From assembly GCF_004011885.1 (NCBI RefSeq), contig NZ_SBEF01000002.1, positions 151,664-215,663 of the forward strand: a DNA stretch of 64,000 nt, written 5' to 3'. A program made the translations under genes and the position numbers. The notes under the pieces are model-generated. The model did not search any database, was not told the DNA's origin, and was given only the letters and a program-made list of their open reading frames with translations. This document shows positions 10,197 through 20,427 of the stretch, piece after piece; the stretch's first letter is position 1, and each line of letters starts with the position of its first letter. The DNA is from Serratia microhaemolytica. Lineage in GTDB: Bacteria > Pseudomonadota > Gammaproteobacteria > Enterobacterales > Enterobacteriaceae.

Positions 10197-10724
10197 TTAA
10201 TTAGGCGCTAGATACTCAAACAGATATTCATCTAGCGGTACTTTTAACGCGGTATTGATTAGGTTGGTGGCAATCATTAAACCGGCAAACGCGGTGAGCA
10301 AAACAATGGCTGGCTCGTCAAACTGCTGTTGCAGTGCAGAGAGTATGCGGTCATCGATCTGGTGCTGATCATGAACAATAGCGCGACCATAATCGATCAG
10401 CAGTTGTTCGGTACTAGTGAAAGTAAACTGATCAAATGGAATGTCTTTATCTTTAAGGATTTTGACGAAGAAAGTGCTGCATATTAGGCAGTCGTTCTGG
10501 CTCGATATCGCGTAAGCATAAAACAGTGCCGCGCGTTCACCAACCAGCGCTTTCACATCATCAAACAGTGGATACCAGTGCATCAGCGCATCAAATGCCA
10601 CGGGAGAATGCAGCAGCGTGCGTTTCATGTTGGTTATTCGACCATGCTTTTCAACCTGATCCTGGTAACGCGCTTGCGCTGCGGGGGGGAGTTGTGAAAA
10701 CTCCGGAACTGAGACGATAGTCAA
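10197..10724 (-). CDS. Carboxymuconolactone decarboxylase / AhpD-like protein
   Basis: 175 residues from a TTG at 10724, chosen because AAGGAG lies 5 bases upstream and the reading MTIVSVPEFSQLPP fits the family; in-frame codons further upstream have no ribosome site. The helical CMD/AhpD fold is indicated by NDCLICSTFFVKI near residue 90: the CxxC pair is kept, but the His that completes the AhpD CxxCxxxH motif is replaced by Phe. Peroxidase-reductase activity like AhpD is therefore doubtful, and the real activity is unknown. It is followed by an SDR gene on the same strand, suggesting a two-gene catabolic or detoxification operon (inference). Confidence 0.75.
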   Translation of the reverse strand: MTIVSVPEFSQLPPAAQARYQDQVEKHGRITNMKRTLLHSPVAFDALMHWYPLFDDVKALVGERAALFYAYAISSQNDCLICSTFFVKILKDKDIPFDQFTFTSTEQLLIDYGRAIVHDQHQIDDRILSALQQQFDEPAIVLLTAFAGLMIATNLINTALKVPLDEYLFEYLAPN

Positions 10725-11063
10725 GTGATCTCCTTGTGTTGAATGAAATGTGGTTACGCACACCCCAAGCAAGCCCGGGAAAACCAATTAATATTATGTT
10801 AATTAAAGGGATTATAAGTGCCAGCCACCAATGCCACCCGCTTGTTATAACCAAATGCCTTATAGCATTCCAATAACATAAACATATAAAGTTATGGGGA
10901 TTTTTTATATACGCGGTGCAGGAGTCAATCGGCAGCAAGATCGCAATGCGGCAAACCGCTGCCGACACTCTTTGTCATGGGATGGTTTGAATTTAGTGCG
11001 ACAAACAGCAGAGCTGTGCGTCAGTAACTTCATCTACGGCGCACAGATGCAAAATATAGTCTG
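10725..11063. other. 339-base gap upstream of the CMD/SDR pair
   Basis: No credible gene. On the minus strand a perfect TATAAT (10816-10821) lies about 90 bases upstream of the TTG start, within an imperfect inverted repeat (GGTTATAAC / TTATAATCC type arms). This is a plausible promoter and operator area. No matching -35 box was seen. A 7-base stem CTGTGCG/CGCACAG just after proA (11014-11046) could be a weak terminator. Confidence 0.4.
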
Positions 11064-12320
11064 TTAATCAGCACGCAGTAGATTGTCGCCGTAGCCGATC
11101 CATTTGTAGGTGGTGAGTGCATCCAACCCCATTGGGCCGCGAGCATGAAGTTTCTGCGTGCTGACTGCCACTTCTGCCCCTAGCCCAAACTGACCTCCAT
11201 CAGTAAAACGAGTAGTCGCGTTGACATAGACAGCAGCGGAGTCGACCGCATGAACGAAGTAATCGGCTTGCTGAATGCTGCGGGTTAAGATGGCATCTGA
11301 ATGGCTGGTGCCGTGAATACGAATATGCTCAATCGCTTGGTCGATATCTTCTACCAAGGTGACATTCAGATCACGCGATAGCCACTCGTCGTCGTAATCA
11401 CCTTCTGCCAGCGCGACAACACGTGCTGGTCCCTGCTGCAGTAGTGGCATCGCACTTTCGCTAGCATGTAGAGTGACATCCACACTCGCCATATGAGCAC
11501 TTAATAACGGCAGGAACTGTTCAGCGATAGCACGGTTAACCAGCAGGGTTTCCAGTGAATTACAGGCACTCGGACGCTGAATTTTCGCATTTTCGATAAT
11601 TTTCAGCGCACTGTGCTGGTCAGCATCCGCATCAACGTAGATGTGGCAAACACCTATCCCACCGGTGATCACGGGAATGGTAGAGTTTTCTCGACACAGT
11701 TTATGCAGGCCAGCACCACCACGCGGGATCAGCATATCGACATAACGATCGAGCCGAAGTAGCTGATTAACCAGCTCACGATCGGGCCGTTCAATCGCCT
11801 GTACCGCAGCGGCAGGTAAACCCGATTGTTGCAGTGCCTGCTGGATCACTTTTACCATCGCCTGATTGGTATGATGTGTCTCTTTACCACCACGCAGGAT
11901 CACCGCGTTGCCGGTTTTCAAACACAAACTCGCCACATCGATGGTGACGTTCGGGCGTGCTTCATAAATTACCGCCACCACCCCCAACGGCACACGACGT
12001 CGCTCCAGACGCAATCCACTGTCCAGCAGACGGCCGTCGATCACCTGCCCAACCGGATCAGTTAACTGACAGACCTGACGCACATCATTGGCGATCGCGG
12101 CTAAACGCGCGGGTGTCAGTAGCAGACGATCCTGCAATGCTGCGCTCATCCCAGCCGCCTGCGCCTGTGCCATATCCTGCTGATTGGCCGCCAGGATCTC
12201 AGCGCTATTAGCAGTGAGCATCTCTGCCATCAGCATTAAAACCCGATCCTTCTCGGCACTGCCCAGTTGCGCCAACTGCCAGCAAGCCTGTTTCGCGGCC
12301 TTACCCATTTGCTCCAGCAT
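11064..12320 (-). CDS. proA: Gamma-glutamyl phosphate reductase
   Basis: 418 residues (E. coli ProA 417). The ATG at 12320 gives [12 protein letters not shown], matching the family start; AGAGG lies 5 bases upstream. It reduces gamma-glutamyl phosphate to glutamate-5-semialdehyde with NADPH, the second step of proline synthesis. Aldehyde-dehydrogenase fold: ILRGGKE near residue 140, the catalytic Cys in the segment [12 protein letters not shown], and the conserved [19 protein letters not shown] near the C-terminus. It lies 9 bases behind proB, a typical proBA operon. Confidence 0.97.
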   Translation of the reverse strand: MLEQMGKAAKQACWQLAQLGSAEKDRVLMLMAEMLTANSAEILAANQQDMAQAQAAGMSAALQDRLLLTPARLAAIANDVRQVCQLTDPVGQVIDGRLLDSGLRLERRRVPLGVVAVIYEARPNVTIDVASLCLKTGNAVILRGGKETHHTNQAMVKVIQQALQQSGLPAAAVQAIERPDRELVNQLLRLDRYVDMLIPRGGAGLHKLCRENSTIPVITGGIGVCHIYVDADADQHSALKIIENAKIQRPSACNSLETLLVNRAIAEQFLPLLSAHMASVDVTLHASESAMPLLQQGPARVVALAEGDYDDEWLSRDLNVTLVEDIDQAIEHIRIHGTSHSDAILTRSIQQADYFVHAVDSAAVYVNATTRFTDGGQFGLGAEVAVSTQKLHARGPMGLDALTTYKWIGYGDNLLRAD

Positions 12321-12329
12321 GTTCACCTC

Positions 12330-13433
12330 TTAACTGATAATCATATCGTCACGATGGACGGCAACCGCACCATATTCATAACCGAGAATTTCGCTAATTT
12401 GCTGCGAGTGATGTCCTGCAATCATGCGCATCGCATCGCTACTGTAGCGGCTAACACCGTGTGCCAGATCACGCCCAGCCAGATTGCGAATACGGATCAC
12501 CTCGCCACGCGAAAATTCTCCCTTCACTGCACAGATGCCTTTCGGCAGCAATGAGCTGCCGCGCACCAGCACGGCTTCAGCGGCACCATCATCAATGGTG
12601 ATCTCTCCCGCCGGTGGCGCGCCAAAGATCCAGCGTTTGCGGTTTTCAAGTGGGGTCTGCTGAGGGTGAAAACGTGTGCCGACAGAGTGATCGGCAATCA
12701 CATCAGCGATCACGCCCGGCCTGCTACCAGCGGCAATAATCACCGAAATCCCGGCACGACAAGCGACATCTGCCGCCTGCAACTTGGTGCCCATACCACC
12801 GGTGCCGAGACCCGAAACACTGTTACCGGCAATCGCCCGTAGCGCATCATCGATGCCATGTACTTCACGGATCAATTCAGCATCCGGGTTGCTACGAGGA
12901 TCGGCGGTATATAACCCCTGCTGATCGGTCAATAACAGCAGTTTGTCGGCATCGGCCAAAATGGCCGCTAACGCCGACAGGTTATCGTTATCACCCACTT
13001 TAATCTCTGCCGTTGCTACCGCGTCATTTTCGTTGATGACCGGAATAATCTGGTTATCCAATAATGCGGTCAGCGTATCGCGTGCATTGATAAAACGCTC
13101 ACGATCTTCCAGATCGGCTCGGGTAAGCAGCATTTGGCCAATATGAATACCGTAGATCGAGAACAGTTGTTCCCAGAGTTGGATCAAACGGCTCTGACCA
13201 ACCGCAGCCAGTAGCTGTTTCGAGGCAATCGTTGCCGGTAATTCCGGATAACCCAGATGTTCACGGCCTGCGGCAATCGCTCCTGACGTGACAATAACAA
13301 TCCGATGCCCTGCGGCATGTTGCTGCGCACATTGGCGCACTAGCTCAACAATATGGGCGCGGTTAAGACGCAGCGAACCGCCGGTCAACACGCTGGTGCC
13401 CAACTTCACAACCAAAGTCTGGCTGCCGTTCAT
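12330..13433 (-). CDS. proB: Glutamate 5-kinase
   Basis: 367 residues, as in E. coli. It catalyses the ATP-dependent first committed step of proline synthesis and is subject to proline feedback in relatives. The amino-acid-kinase domain comprises [13 protein letters not shown] (about 6-18), [14 protein letters not shown] (about 48), and [20 protein letters not shown] (about 131-150, substrate site). A C-terminal PUA domain (about 275-360) includes GSSLLPKGI and GVSRYSSD. It is followed by proA. Upstream sits crl, whereas E. coli has phoE between crl and proB; here only 185 bases separate them. Confidence 0.97.
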   Translation of the reverse strand: MNGSQTLVVKLGTSVLTGGSLRLNRAHIVELVRQCAQQHAAGHRIVIVTSGAIAAGREHLGYPELPATIASKQLLAAVGQSRLIQLWEQLFSIYGIHIGQMLLTRADLEDRERFINARDTLTALLDNQIIPVINENDAVATAEIKVGDNDNLSALAAILADADKLLLLTDQQGLYTADPRSNPDAELIREVHGIDDALRAIAGNSVSGLGTGGMGTKLQAADVACRAGISVIIAAGSRPGVIADVIADHSVGTRFHPQQTPLENRKRWIFGAPPAGEITIDDGAAEAVLVRGSSLLPKGICAVKGEFSRGEVIRIRNLAGRDLAHGVSRYSSDAMRMIAGHHSQQISEILGYEYGAVAVHRDDMIIS

Positions 13434-13490
13434 GATATCCCTGCCATTTGAATAACAAACAAGTGTGAAGGACGTTGTAGCAGGAGAGAA

Positions 13491-13514
13491 GCGTTATGCC
13501 AACAGGCATAACGC
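13491..13514 (-). terminator. Hairpin between crl and proB
   Basis: Perfect 10-base stem GCGTTATGCC / GGCATAACGC with a 4-base loop. On the minus strand it lies after crl and before proB and is followed by a pyrimidine-rich tract (TTCTCTCCTG). It is likely a crl terminator, or a leader stem of proB. Confidence 0.55.
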
Positions 13515-13618
13515 GATTTTAATGCAGATATCCGATTATTATCTGAAGTTACTGGAGATTAGCTAAACAGCCATACCGCCAAAAACAGCAGCAAACGGGA
13601 TATGCTATAAAAGGTGAG

Positions 13619-14014
13619 TTAAGCAGAGAGCCGCAGTGCCTGTTCATCATCTGCCGGCATCAGCATCAGCTCCATACTTTCCAGTAATTCGCCCAAACGA
13701 CGCTGGAAATTGCTCAGCGTATTTTCAAGCTCCGCTTGTACTTGGGCATCCTTGATTGTTTTGGCACACCAACACCCCTCTTTGTCGAATAGGCCAAAAT
13801 GATAACGATAGAGAAAGCTCGATCCCTCAGCTTGTAATTCCAGCCACCACCCCCAAAACTCACGTTTTTCCGGTGCGGGTTTCACATTCACACACACCGC
13901 CAAACAATCGAAAAAAAAGCAATCATTCTCGCATTGGCCTTCACGCAGATAAGGCCCTAGGCTAGCAAAACGTTTCATTAAACGGTTCTTAGAGTGCCCA
14001 CTAGGTAACGTCAT
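13619..14014 (-). CDS. crl: Sigma factor-binding protein Crl
   Basis: 131 residues (E. coli Crl 133). The start has a near-perfect GAGGAGGT site. Crl binds sigma-S and promotes its assembly with RNA polymerase core, raising stationary-phase, curli and biofilm gene expression. Diagnostic stretches: [20 protein letters not shown] at the N-terminus, [20 protein letters not shown], then [13 protein letters not shown] and [10 protein letters not shown]. Only the extreme C-terminus is shorter and divergent. The neighbour proB is as in E. coli except that phoE is missing between them. Confidence 0.95.
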   Translation of the reverse strand: MTLPSGHSKNRLMKRFASLGPYLREGQCENDCFFFDCLAVCVNVKPAPEKREFWGWWLELQAEGSSFLYRYHFGLFDKEGCWCAKTIKDAQVQAELENTLSNFQRRLGELLESMELMLMPADDEQALRLSA

Positions 14015-14619
14015 TCTTTAACCTCCTCAATGTCTACCTATTACCGACGCTGCTGAGTGCTGGCTACGTTGCCAACCGACAACAGCAAGTAGTCAGGATA
14101 TCTACCTATTGACCTTCAATAATGCAAAGAGCTGGTTGTCGGCTCTCCGAATGGCCTCACTCTATTATCTATCTGTATTATCTACCACTGCTGACTGCCT
14201 GCTACTCCTCCCTGCGCTGAATGAGTCACAGAAACGGCACTAAATAACGCAGATATTTTGTTGCCTGTTGCCTCGCCCTGCTGTTGCTTAAATCTGTTTT
14301 CTTCTACAACCTCTTCCCTGTTAAATGATGAAGCCACCAGACAGAGCATAGCACATGAAACGAGCCACCTCTCAAAATCGCATGATTAGCTAACTTGATT
14401 ACCGCACTGGCTGTGAATGTGGTTGATTTTTATTTGGGGGGTATTATTCAGACTGGGCAATTTGTCAGTCAGCACGCAACTGGATAAATAATCTGCCAGA
14501 ATTTAGCAAAACCGATCCTTCAGCATGGCGTTATATTATTGGTATTGACAACCCAATCGCCAGCCTGACACGGCACATACTCCTATTGGTAGATGTGCCG
14601 TGTGGTTAAATGTGGTGAA
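14015..14619. other. 605-base gap between crl and nhaA
   Basis: No open frame of convincing composition on either strand. Apart from the crl ribosome site at its left end and the inverted repeat at 14568-14603, nothing recognisable was seen. It may be remains of lost genes. Confidence 0.4.
14568..14603 (-). terminator. Inverted repeat after nhaA
   Basis: Perfect 11-base arms ACACGGCACAT / ATGTGCCGTGT, 14-base loop, 17 bases beyond the nhaA stop. Position suggests a terminator for nhaA; no T-run follows on the minus strand. Confidence 0.5.
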
Positions 14620-15807
14620 CTACAATGACCTGTTCTGTTGCAGCGGTTTGACCGGCAGTGTGGCGCGTAGTAGTAGATAACCGACCACTGCGGCGGCAAT
14701 TGAACCGAGCAAGATGCCCAATTTGGCATAGGTGATCAACTCAGGGTTACTTTCACCAAATGCCAGTGAAGCGATAAAGATCGACATGGTAAAGCCGATA
14801 CCGCACAGCACCGAAACAGAAAATACCTGCTTAAAGCTAATTCCGTCCGGCAAGCGAGCAATGCCGAGTTTCACCGCTAACCAGCTAAAGCTAAAAATGC
14901 CCAGTGGCTTGCCAATAAATAGCCCGGCCGCAATACCAACCGGCAACCATGAGGTCAATCCTGCTAATGAGATACCTTGCAATGGGATACCCGCATTGGC
15001 AAAAGCAAATAGCGGCAAGATCAGGAAGGCGACCCACGGATGCAGTTCATGCTCCAGCGTCTCTGACGGTGAAGGTTCATTTTTTGCCATCAGCGGCATC
15101 ATAAAACCGATAATCACCCCTGCTAACGTGGCATGTACACCCGATTTTAGCAGCGCGATCCACAGCGCTAATCCTACCACCATATAGAGCGAGGTTTGTC
15201 CAACACCGCGCCAATTCATCAGTGCCAATACCAAGATCGCCACTGCGGCTGCGGCCAGCGCCATCATGTTGACTTGTTGGGTGTAAAACAGCGCAATAAT
15301 CACAATCACGCCAAGATCATCGATGATCGCTAACGCCAGCAGAAACACCTTCAGGCTAGTGGGAACTCGCTTACCCAGTAGCGCCATCACGCCAAGTGCG
15401 AAAGCGATATCAGTGGCAGCAGGTGTCGCCCAACCCTGGCGGGTGATCTCATCAGCCGCATTGAAAAACAGATAGATCAGTGCTGGAACCAGCATTCCGC
15501 CTACTGCCGCAATCGCTGGGAATACCGCCTTGTCGCGTCCGGCGAGTGAGCCTTGCATCAGTTCGCGCTTGACTTCCAGCCCCACCACCAAGAAGAAAAT
15601 CGCCATCAGGAAATCGTTAATCCACAGCAGTAGCGGCTTACCAATCTCCAGAGCTGCCACCTTCACCATAACCGGGATATTGAGAAAAGCGTGATATAGC
15701 CCCTGTAGTGGGCTGTTAGCCATGATCAAAGCAACCGTAGCGGCGATGATCAGAATGATGCCTCCTGCAGCTTCCTGGCGTAGAAATTGACGAATAATAC
15801 TGGTCAC
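14620..15807 (-). CDS. nhaA: Na+/H+ antiporter NhaA
   Basis: 395 residues (E. coli 388). A GTG at 15807 is the start, with GGAG 9 bases upstream. It is an inner-membrane exchanger expelling one Na+ (or Li+) for two H+, important at alkaline pH and high salt. About 12 membrane segments are visible. The ion-binding aspartates are in place: [10 protein letters not shown] near residue 135 (Asp133 equivalent) and LAIIDDLGV near 165 (Asp163/164 equivalents). The segment [19 protein letters not shown] near the C-terminus is also diagnostic. In E. coli nhaA is followed by its regulator nhaR; here no nhaR is present, so control must differ or the regulator lies elsewhere. Confidence 0.96.
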   Translation of the reverse strand: MTSIIRQFLRQEAAGGIILIIAATVALIMANSPLQGLYHAFLNIPVMVKVAALEIGKPLLLWINDFLMAIFFLVVGLEVKRELMQGSLAGRDKAVFPAIAAVGGMLVPALIYLFFNAADEITRQGWATPAATDIAFALGVMALLGKRVPTSLKVFLLALAIIDDLGVIVIIALFYTQQVNMMALAAAAVAILVLALMNWRGVGQTSLYMVVGLALWIALLKSGVHATLAGVIIGFMMPLMAKNEPSPSETLEHELHPWVAFLILPLFAFANAGIPLQGISLAGLTSWLPVGIAAGLFIGKPLGIFSFSWLAVKLGIARLPDGISFKQVFSVSVLCGIGFTMSIFIASLAFGESNPELITYAKLGILLGSIAAAVVGYLLLRATLPVKPLQQNRSL

Positions 15808-16198
15808 AATCAGTCACTCCAAATAAACACCGTGTGCTGACACTGGTGTGTTAAAACAACATATTAAAATAATAGCCTCCCAGACTTACCCACTCTGAAG
15901 AGGTCCTGCAGCAAGGTGATCACTCGCGTTAGTGCAATAACATTATAAATGTTACCTATCCAGATGCTTGGCACTCACTCAATGAAGGTCACAGTTGGTT
16001 GATTACAGCTCGTTGATAGCGCGGCTAAAAAGCACGGCTGAAAAATACGATGCAAAAACCGATGAGGGCAATCCGTCTGGTGGCAAACACCCTCAGTGCC
16101 TGTCACCATCGCCTGACGACCAGTTGGCTGTACCGCAGAGCATCGGCACAGCCAACTGGCTGGGGTAAATATACTTAAAAAACCAAAATATTCAATAA
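15808..16198. other. 391-base gap between nhaA and tolC with an inverted repeat
   Basis: It holds the nhaA upstream region and, at 16120-16159, perfect 12-base arms CCAGTTGGCTGT / ACAGCCAACTGG with a 16-base loop, about 40 bases after the tolC stop. This is a likely tolC 3' stem (terminator or stabiliser) without a following T-run. No gene seen. Confidence 0.5.
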
Positions 16199-17620
16199 TT
16201 ACTGCCCGGAACCACTTTTGCGCACCGGCGCAGCACGTTTCACACCGCTGGCTGGCTTGAGTGGTCTGGCCGGGGGTAACGCTCCGGTCTCCGGTGTCGT
16301 GGAGATCGACTGTCCCAACATGCCATTCAATGCAACTAAATCGCTTTCATTCAGGGTACCAAGTGCAGCCTGAATATTTAATTGATTGATAAAATAAGCA
16401 TAACGAGCATTCGACAACTGCTGTTTGGCATTATACAGCGTCGTGGTGGCATTAAGTACATCAACAATAGTACGGGTACCTACCTCATAACCGGCCTCTG
16501 TGGCATCCAGTGAGCTTTGTGCCGAAACAACCGCCTGCTGATAGGCATTGATACTGCTGATAGAGGCGGAAATATTGTTAAATGAAGAGCGTACCGTCTG
16601 CTCTACGCTACGATGTACACTCTCCAACTGCTCACTGGCACCGATAAAGTTGTACTCCGCTTGTTTGACACGCGAACGCGTGCCACCGCCGCTATAAAGT
16701 GGCAGATTGAGGCTGACACCAATTTGATTCTGCCCGACATCACGATCTGGGCTTTGATTGGCAGCGCCGCCATTTTTGGTGTTGCTGATGCTACTGGAGG
16801 CATTAAGATTGAGCGTCGGCATATGACCAGACTGTGCAGATTTGATCTGCTCGCGAGCCAGATCTTGTGCCAAACGGGCTGCAAGCAGATTTAAGTTACG
16901 GCTTTCCGCCTGTTTTAACAGATTAGCCACCGCATCGGGCTGCCTGGTGGTGAATTTACCAGTATCGAGCGAAGCTAATTGCGGATAGAAAATGCCCGTC
17001 ACCTGACGCAGTGACTCAATCGCATTATCGAGATTATTACGTGCAGCCACCTCATTGGCTAATACGTTATCGTAATTGGCGCGGGCGTTCTGTACATCAG
17101 TGATCGCGACCAGGCCAACATTAAAACGCTGCGTGGTCTGATCCAGAGTGCGATAGACGGCTTTTTTGTTCGCCTGAACATAAGAGAGTGAATCGAGCGC
17201 CTGTAGCACATTAAAGTAAGCGGTAGCGGTATCTAGGATCAGCTTCTGTGACGCACTCTGGAAAGTGACATCGGCAATGCCGGCGCTCTTCTCCTGCATG
17301 GTTAGCGAGCGCCACTTGGACATATCAAACAGCGTTTGTGTTAACCCCAATGAACCGCTGGTGACATCGCTATGTGTATCGGCGGCATCACGAAAGCCGC
17401 TGCTGTAGGTATAACCGGCAGAGAGGCCAAGCTGTGGCAACAGCGGGCTGCGTGCAGCACTAATCTGTTCATACGCTGCATCGCGGTCTGCTGCACTTTT
17501 GCGCAGATCTGGGTTACTTTCTTTTGCCTTTTGGTAAACTTGTAACAGATCTTCCGCCCAACTACCGGTGCTGAAACCGGCGATGCTCAGGCTAACAAGA
17601 AAAGGGAGCAGTTTCTTCAT
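16199..17620 (-). CDS. tolC: Outer membrane channel TolC
   Basis: 473 residues (E. coli precursor 493). Signal peptide MKKLLPFLVSLSIAGFSTGS, cleaved before AEDLLQVY. TolC trimers form the outer-membrane and periplasmic duct for tripartite efflux pumps and type I secretion. The OEP fold is seen as two internal repeats, each with long amphipathic coiled-coil helices; conserved NPDLRKSAADRDAAYEQISA near residue 35 and TLYNAKQQLSNARYAYFINQ near 400. The C-terminal tail (ARPLKPASGVKRAAP) is low-complexity, as in relatives. Divergent from nudF across 266 bases, the same pairing as in E. coli. Confidence 0.96.
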   Translation of the reverse strand: MKKLLPFLVSLSIAGFSTGSWAEDLLQVYQKAKESNPDLRKSAADRDAAYEQISAARSPLLPQLGLSAGYTYSSGFRDAADTHSDVTSGSLGLTQTLFDMSKWRSLTMQEKSAGIADVTFQSASQKLILDTATAYFNVLQALDSLSYVQANKKAVYRTLDQTTQRFNVGLVAITDVQNARANYDNVLANEVAARNNLDNAIESLRQVTGIFYPQLASLDTGKFTTRQPDAVANLLKQAESRNLNLLAARLAQDLAREQIKSAQSGHMPTLNLNASSSISNTKNGGAANQSPDRDVGQNQIGVSLNLPLYSGGGTRSRVKQAEYNFIGASEQLESVHRSVEQTVRSSFNNISASISSINAYQQAVVSAQSSLDATEAGYEVGTRTIVDVLNATTTLYNAKQQLSNARYAYFINQLNIQAALGTLNESDLVALNGMLGQSISTTPETGALPPARPLKPASGVKRAAPVRKSGSGQ

Positions 17621-17886
17621 GTGATGTGCGTTCCTTATTTATGCAGCAACATTATCTGTGCAGCAATAGTGTCATGCTTAGGGCCAATCCGGTTAGGGCG
17701 ATTTTACGTCCATGTTATCGTTGGAGTGTACCCGAATCGCGAGTGCGCTCCCGTTGCCCGTGCCTAGGCTGGTGGCGTTGATTACGCCTATCGGAATAGA
17801 ACCTTAATTATCTTTCAGGCTGTGCTATGAGCGACCACCTGAGAACCGTCGAACAAGTTAGGATAATTACACAAGAGAATCAATAA

Positions 17887-18528
17887 ATGAACCATTCACA
17901 GCCCTCTCCAGTGATACTTAACAAGAGTGATGTCAAAATTATTGCACGCGAGACACAGTATCGTGGCTTTTTTGCCCTCAACCTCTACCGATTTCGCCAC
18001 CGGCTATTCAATGGTGAGATGAGCGCCGAGGTATCGCGGGAAATTTTTGAGCGTGGTCACGCTGCGGTACTACTGCCGTATGATCCGCTCACTGATCAAG
18101 TGGTATTGATTGAACAGTTGCGCATCGCGGCAATTGATACCAGTGATTCGCCCTGGTTGCTGGAGATGATTGCCGGCATGATCGAAACCGGTGAGAGTGT
18201 CGAACAAGTCTGTCGCCGTGAAGCCGTGGAAGAAGCTGGCATCACTGTTGGCCGCTGCAAACCGGTGCTCAGTTACCTGGCTAGCCCGGGTGGCACCAGC
18301 GAACGTCTATCGATTATGGTCGGTGAAGTCGATGCTACCCGCGCAGAAGGGATCCACGGCTTGCCGGAAGAGCATGAAGATATTCGCGTACACGTTGTCA
18401 GCCGTGAGCAGGCTTACCGCTGGGTCGAGCAGGGTGTGATTGATAATGCAGCCTCGGTGATTGCACTACAGTGGCTGGAACTGCACCATGCATCGTTACG
18501 GGCTGAATGGACAAACACTAACCGTTGA
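17887..18528 (+). CDS. nudF: ADP-ribose pyrophosphatase NudF
   Basis: 213 residues (E. coli 209). It hydrolyses ADP-ribose to AMP and ribose 5-phosphate. A full Nudix box (G-x5-E-x7-REUxEExGU) runs from GMIETGE through REAVEEAGI near residues 97-119. The segment EMIAGMIE and the later LASPGGTSERL are typical of the ADP-ribose-specific subgroup. It is the first gene of the nudF-cpdA-yqiA-parE group, divergent from tolC. In E. coli yqiB lies between nudF and cpdA; here that place is empty. Confidence 0.95.
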   Translation: MNHSQPSPVILNKSDVKIIARETQYRGFFALNLYRFRHRLFNGEMSAEVSREIFERGHAAVLLPYDPLTDQVVLIEQLRIAAIDTSDSPWLLEMIAGMIETGESVEQVCRREAVEEAGITVGRCKPVLSYLASPGGTSERLSIMVGEVDATRAEGIHGLPEEHEDIRVHVVSREQAYRWVEQGVIDNAASVIALQWLELHHASLRAEWTNTNR

Positions 18529-18960
18529 ATAGCGAATCACTGAATGCCGAGCAGGGCGTTCACTGTTCACGGCCAAACGCAAACCGAGGCAAAGATACCC
18601 AGTGCAACGCTCAGCAAGCCACTGGGTACTGGCGTAGCCAGCGCTAACAACAGCGACGCTTCCATCCCATCAGCACCAGTTTAGTGGCTGTTTTAGATTC
18701 AGAAAATGGCACAAAACCTCTCCGGCGGCATATACGCTGCTGCGGAGGTGCGTTCCAACTCTAGGCTGGCTCCATCCCATCATGCCAGGTGCAATCAGCG
18801 TGCTGTGCCATAAATAGTGTCGGCGTTGCGGAAGTGTGTGCCAGTTTGCAGATCTTTCTATTTAAAGCAAGTTATCATGCAGTGTAGGAAGGATTGAGTA
18901 TTATCGGTTGAGCAATCGCGCTGACGAGCTGTCAGACACTGAAATAATCAAGGACACTAT
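18529..18960 (+). other. 432-base gap where yqiB is expected
   Basis: E. coli has yqiB (DUF1249, about 140 codons) between nudF and cpdA. Here all frames are interrupted by stops and I see no YqiB-like peptide. An inverted repeat TACCCAGTG / CACTGGGTA (18596-18628) may terminate nudF transcription. AAGGA just before 18961 is the cpdA ribosome site. Either yqiB was lost or it has decayed beyond recognition. Confidence 0.55.
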
Positions 18961-19788
18961 TTGGAAAGCCAGTTGACACTCTCGGTGGCTGGTAAATCTG
19001 CAGCCAAGATCCTGCAGATAACCGACACCCATCTTTTTGCCAGCACAGAGCAGACTCTGCTTGGTATACCGACCTATGCCAGTTATCACGCAGTGCTTGA
19101 TGCCGTCATCGCGCAACAGCAACATTATGATCTGATTGTAGCAACTGGCGATCTGGCACAAGACCACACCCTACAAGCCTACCACCATTTTGCTGCCGGC
19201 ATCGCACGCCTCTCGGCACCCTGCGTCTGGTTGCCCGGTAACCACGATTTTCAACCGGCGATGATAGCAGCATTGGCCCAAGCTGGCGTCTCCTGTGCCA
19301 AGCAGGTTCTACTGGGTGAAGACTGGCAGATCCTACTGCTCGATAGCCAGGTGTGCGGCGTTGCCCACGGTGAACTCAGCGTGCAACAACTAGCGTGGCT
19401 ACGGCAGTGTCTACAGGCACATCCCACACGCTACACGCTGCTGCTGCTGCACCATCACCCGTTAGCTTCAGGTTGTGACTGGCTCGATCAGCACCGGTTG
19501 CGTAACGCACAGCAATTGCTGGCGGTGTTAGTCAACTACCCACAGGCGAACACGCTGCTGTGTGGTCATATTCATCAAGCACTGGATGTTGACTGGCACG
19601 GTCGGCGCGTACTGGCTTCGCCTTCAACCTGTGTGCAATTCAAACCACATTGTACTAATTTTACTGTTGACGACACTGCTCCTGGCTGGCGCTATTTGGA
19701 GCTACTGCCTGATGGTGGTGTGGCAAGCCAACTGTGCCGACTGGAGCAGCACCATTTCCGCCCAGATATCAACTCGGACGGCTACTGA
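18961..19788 (+). CDS. cpdA: 3',5'-cyclic AMP phosphodiesterase CpdA
   Basis: 275 residues, as in E. coli. It starts with TTG (as I recall for the E. coli gene) and is preceded by AAGGA at 6-base spacing. It hydrolyses cAMP to AMP, lowering CRP signalling. Metallophosphoesterase motifs: ITDTHLF (about 21), GDLAQDH (about 63), GNHDFQPA (about 93), HHHP (about 163) and GHIHQ (about 203), with conserved [16 protein letters not shown] behind. The stop overlaps the yqiA start by one base (TGATG), so the two are coupled. Confidence 0.96.
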   Translation: MESQLTLSVAGKSAAKILQITDTHLFASTEQTLLGIPTYASYHAVLDAVIAQQQHYDLIVATGDLAQDHTLQAYHHFAAGIARLSAPCVWLPGNHDFQPAMIAALAQAGVSCAKQVLLGEDWQILLLDSQVCGVAHGELSVQQLAWLRQCLQAHPTRYTLLLLHHHPLASGCDWLDQHRLRNAQQLLAVLVNYPQANTLLCGHIHQALDVDWHGRRVLASPSTCVQFKPHCTNFTVDDTAPGWRYLELLPDGGVASQLCRLEQHHFRPDINSDGY

Positions 19789-20363
19789 TGCCCACAACAC
19801 TGCTTTATTTACACGGTTTTAACAGTTCACCCCACTCTGCCAAAGCAAGCGCATTCAAACAGTGGCTGGCTGAGCACCACCCGAGCATCGAAATGCTGGT
19901 ACCACAACTGCCGCCCTACCCGGAAGAGGCGGCACAGCTACTGGAAGATCTGGTGATGACCCGCTCCGGGCAAACTATTGGCCTGGTCGGCTCCTCACTG
20001 GGGGGCTACTATGCGACTTGGCTGTCACAATGTTTTCTGCTGCCGGCGGTCGTGATCAACCCAGCGGTGAAGCCGTTCGAATTACTGATCGACTACCTAG
20101 GGGTGAATCAGAATCCCTACACCGGGCAGCAATATGTGTTACAGTCACGCCACATTCACCACCTGAAGGTGATGCAGATCGATCCGCTGGAAGCCCCCGA
20201 TCTGATCTGGCTATTGCAGCAAACCGGCGACGAACTGCTCGATTACGGACAAGCGGTGGCCTATTATGCCGCATGTCGACAGACAGTAGAGGCCGGTGGT
20301 AATCACGCCTTCGTCGGTTTTGAGCGTTACTTCGCCCAAGTTGTCGATTTTTTAGGGCTATGA
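19788..20363 (+). CDS. yqiA: Alpha/beta-hydrolase esterase YqiA
   Basis: 191 residues from the ATG at 19788, which overlaps the cpdA stop; longer upstream readings run inside cpdA and are rejected. It shows alpha/beta-hydrolase esterase features: YLHGFNSSP (oxyanion region, residues 6-14), [14 protein letters not shown] (nucleophile Ser in GSSLGG) and [10 protein letters not shown] near the C-terminus (catalytic His). E. coli YqiA has esterase activity on short acyl esters including palmitoyl-CoA in vitro; its physiological role is unclear. It directly precedes parE. Confidence 0.94.
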   Translation: MPTTLLYLHGFNSSPHSAKASAFKQWLAEHHPSIEMLVPQLPPYPEEAAQLLEDLVMTRSGQTIGLVGSSLGGYYATWLSQCFLLPAVVINPAVKPFELLIDYLGVNQNPYTGQQYVLQSRHIHHLKVMQIDPLEAPDLIWLLQQTGDELLDYGQAVAYYAACRQTVEAGGNHAFVGFERYFAQVVDFLGL

Positions 20364-20427
20364 CGCCAGCAACCCAATGGGCGATTAGGACAATTCCCTG
20401 ATATTAATAACCAAAACATAACCAACA

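Noticed and set aside
10725..10787. Longer start for the CMD-like gene at 10787
   Set aside because: The TTG at 10724 has a perfect AAGGAG at 5 bases, and the extension MVFPGLLGVCVTTFHS is not family-like.
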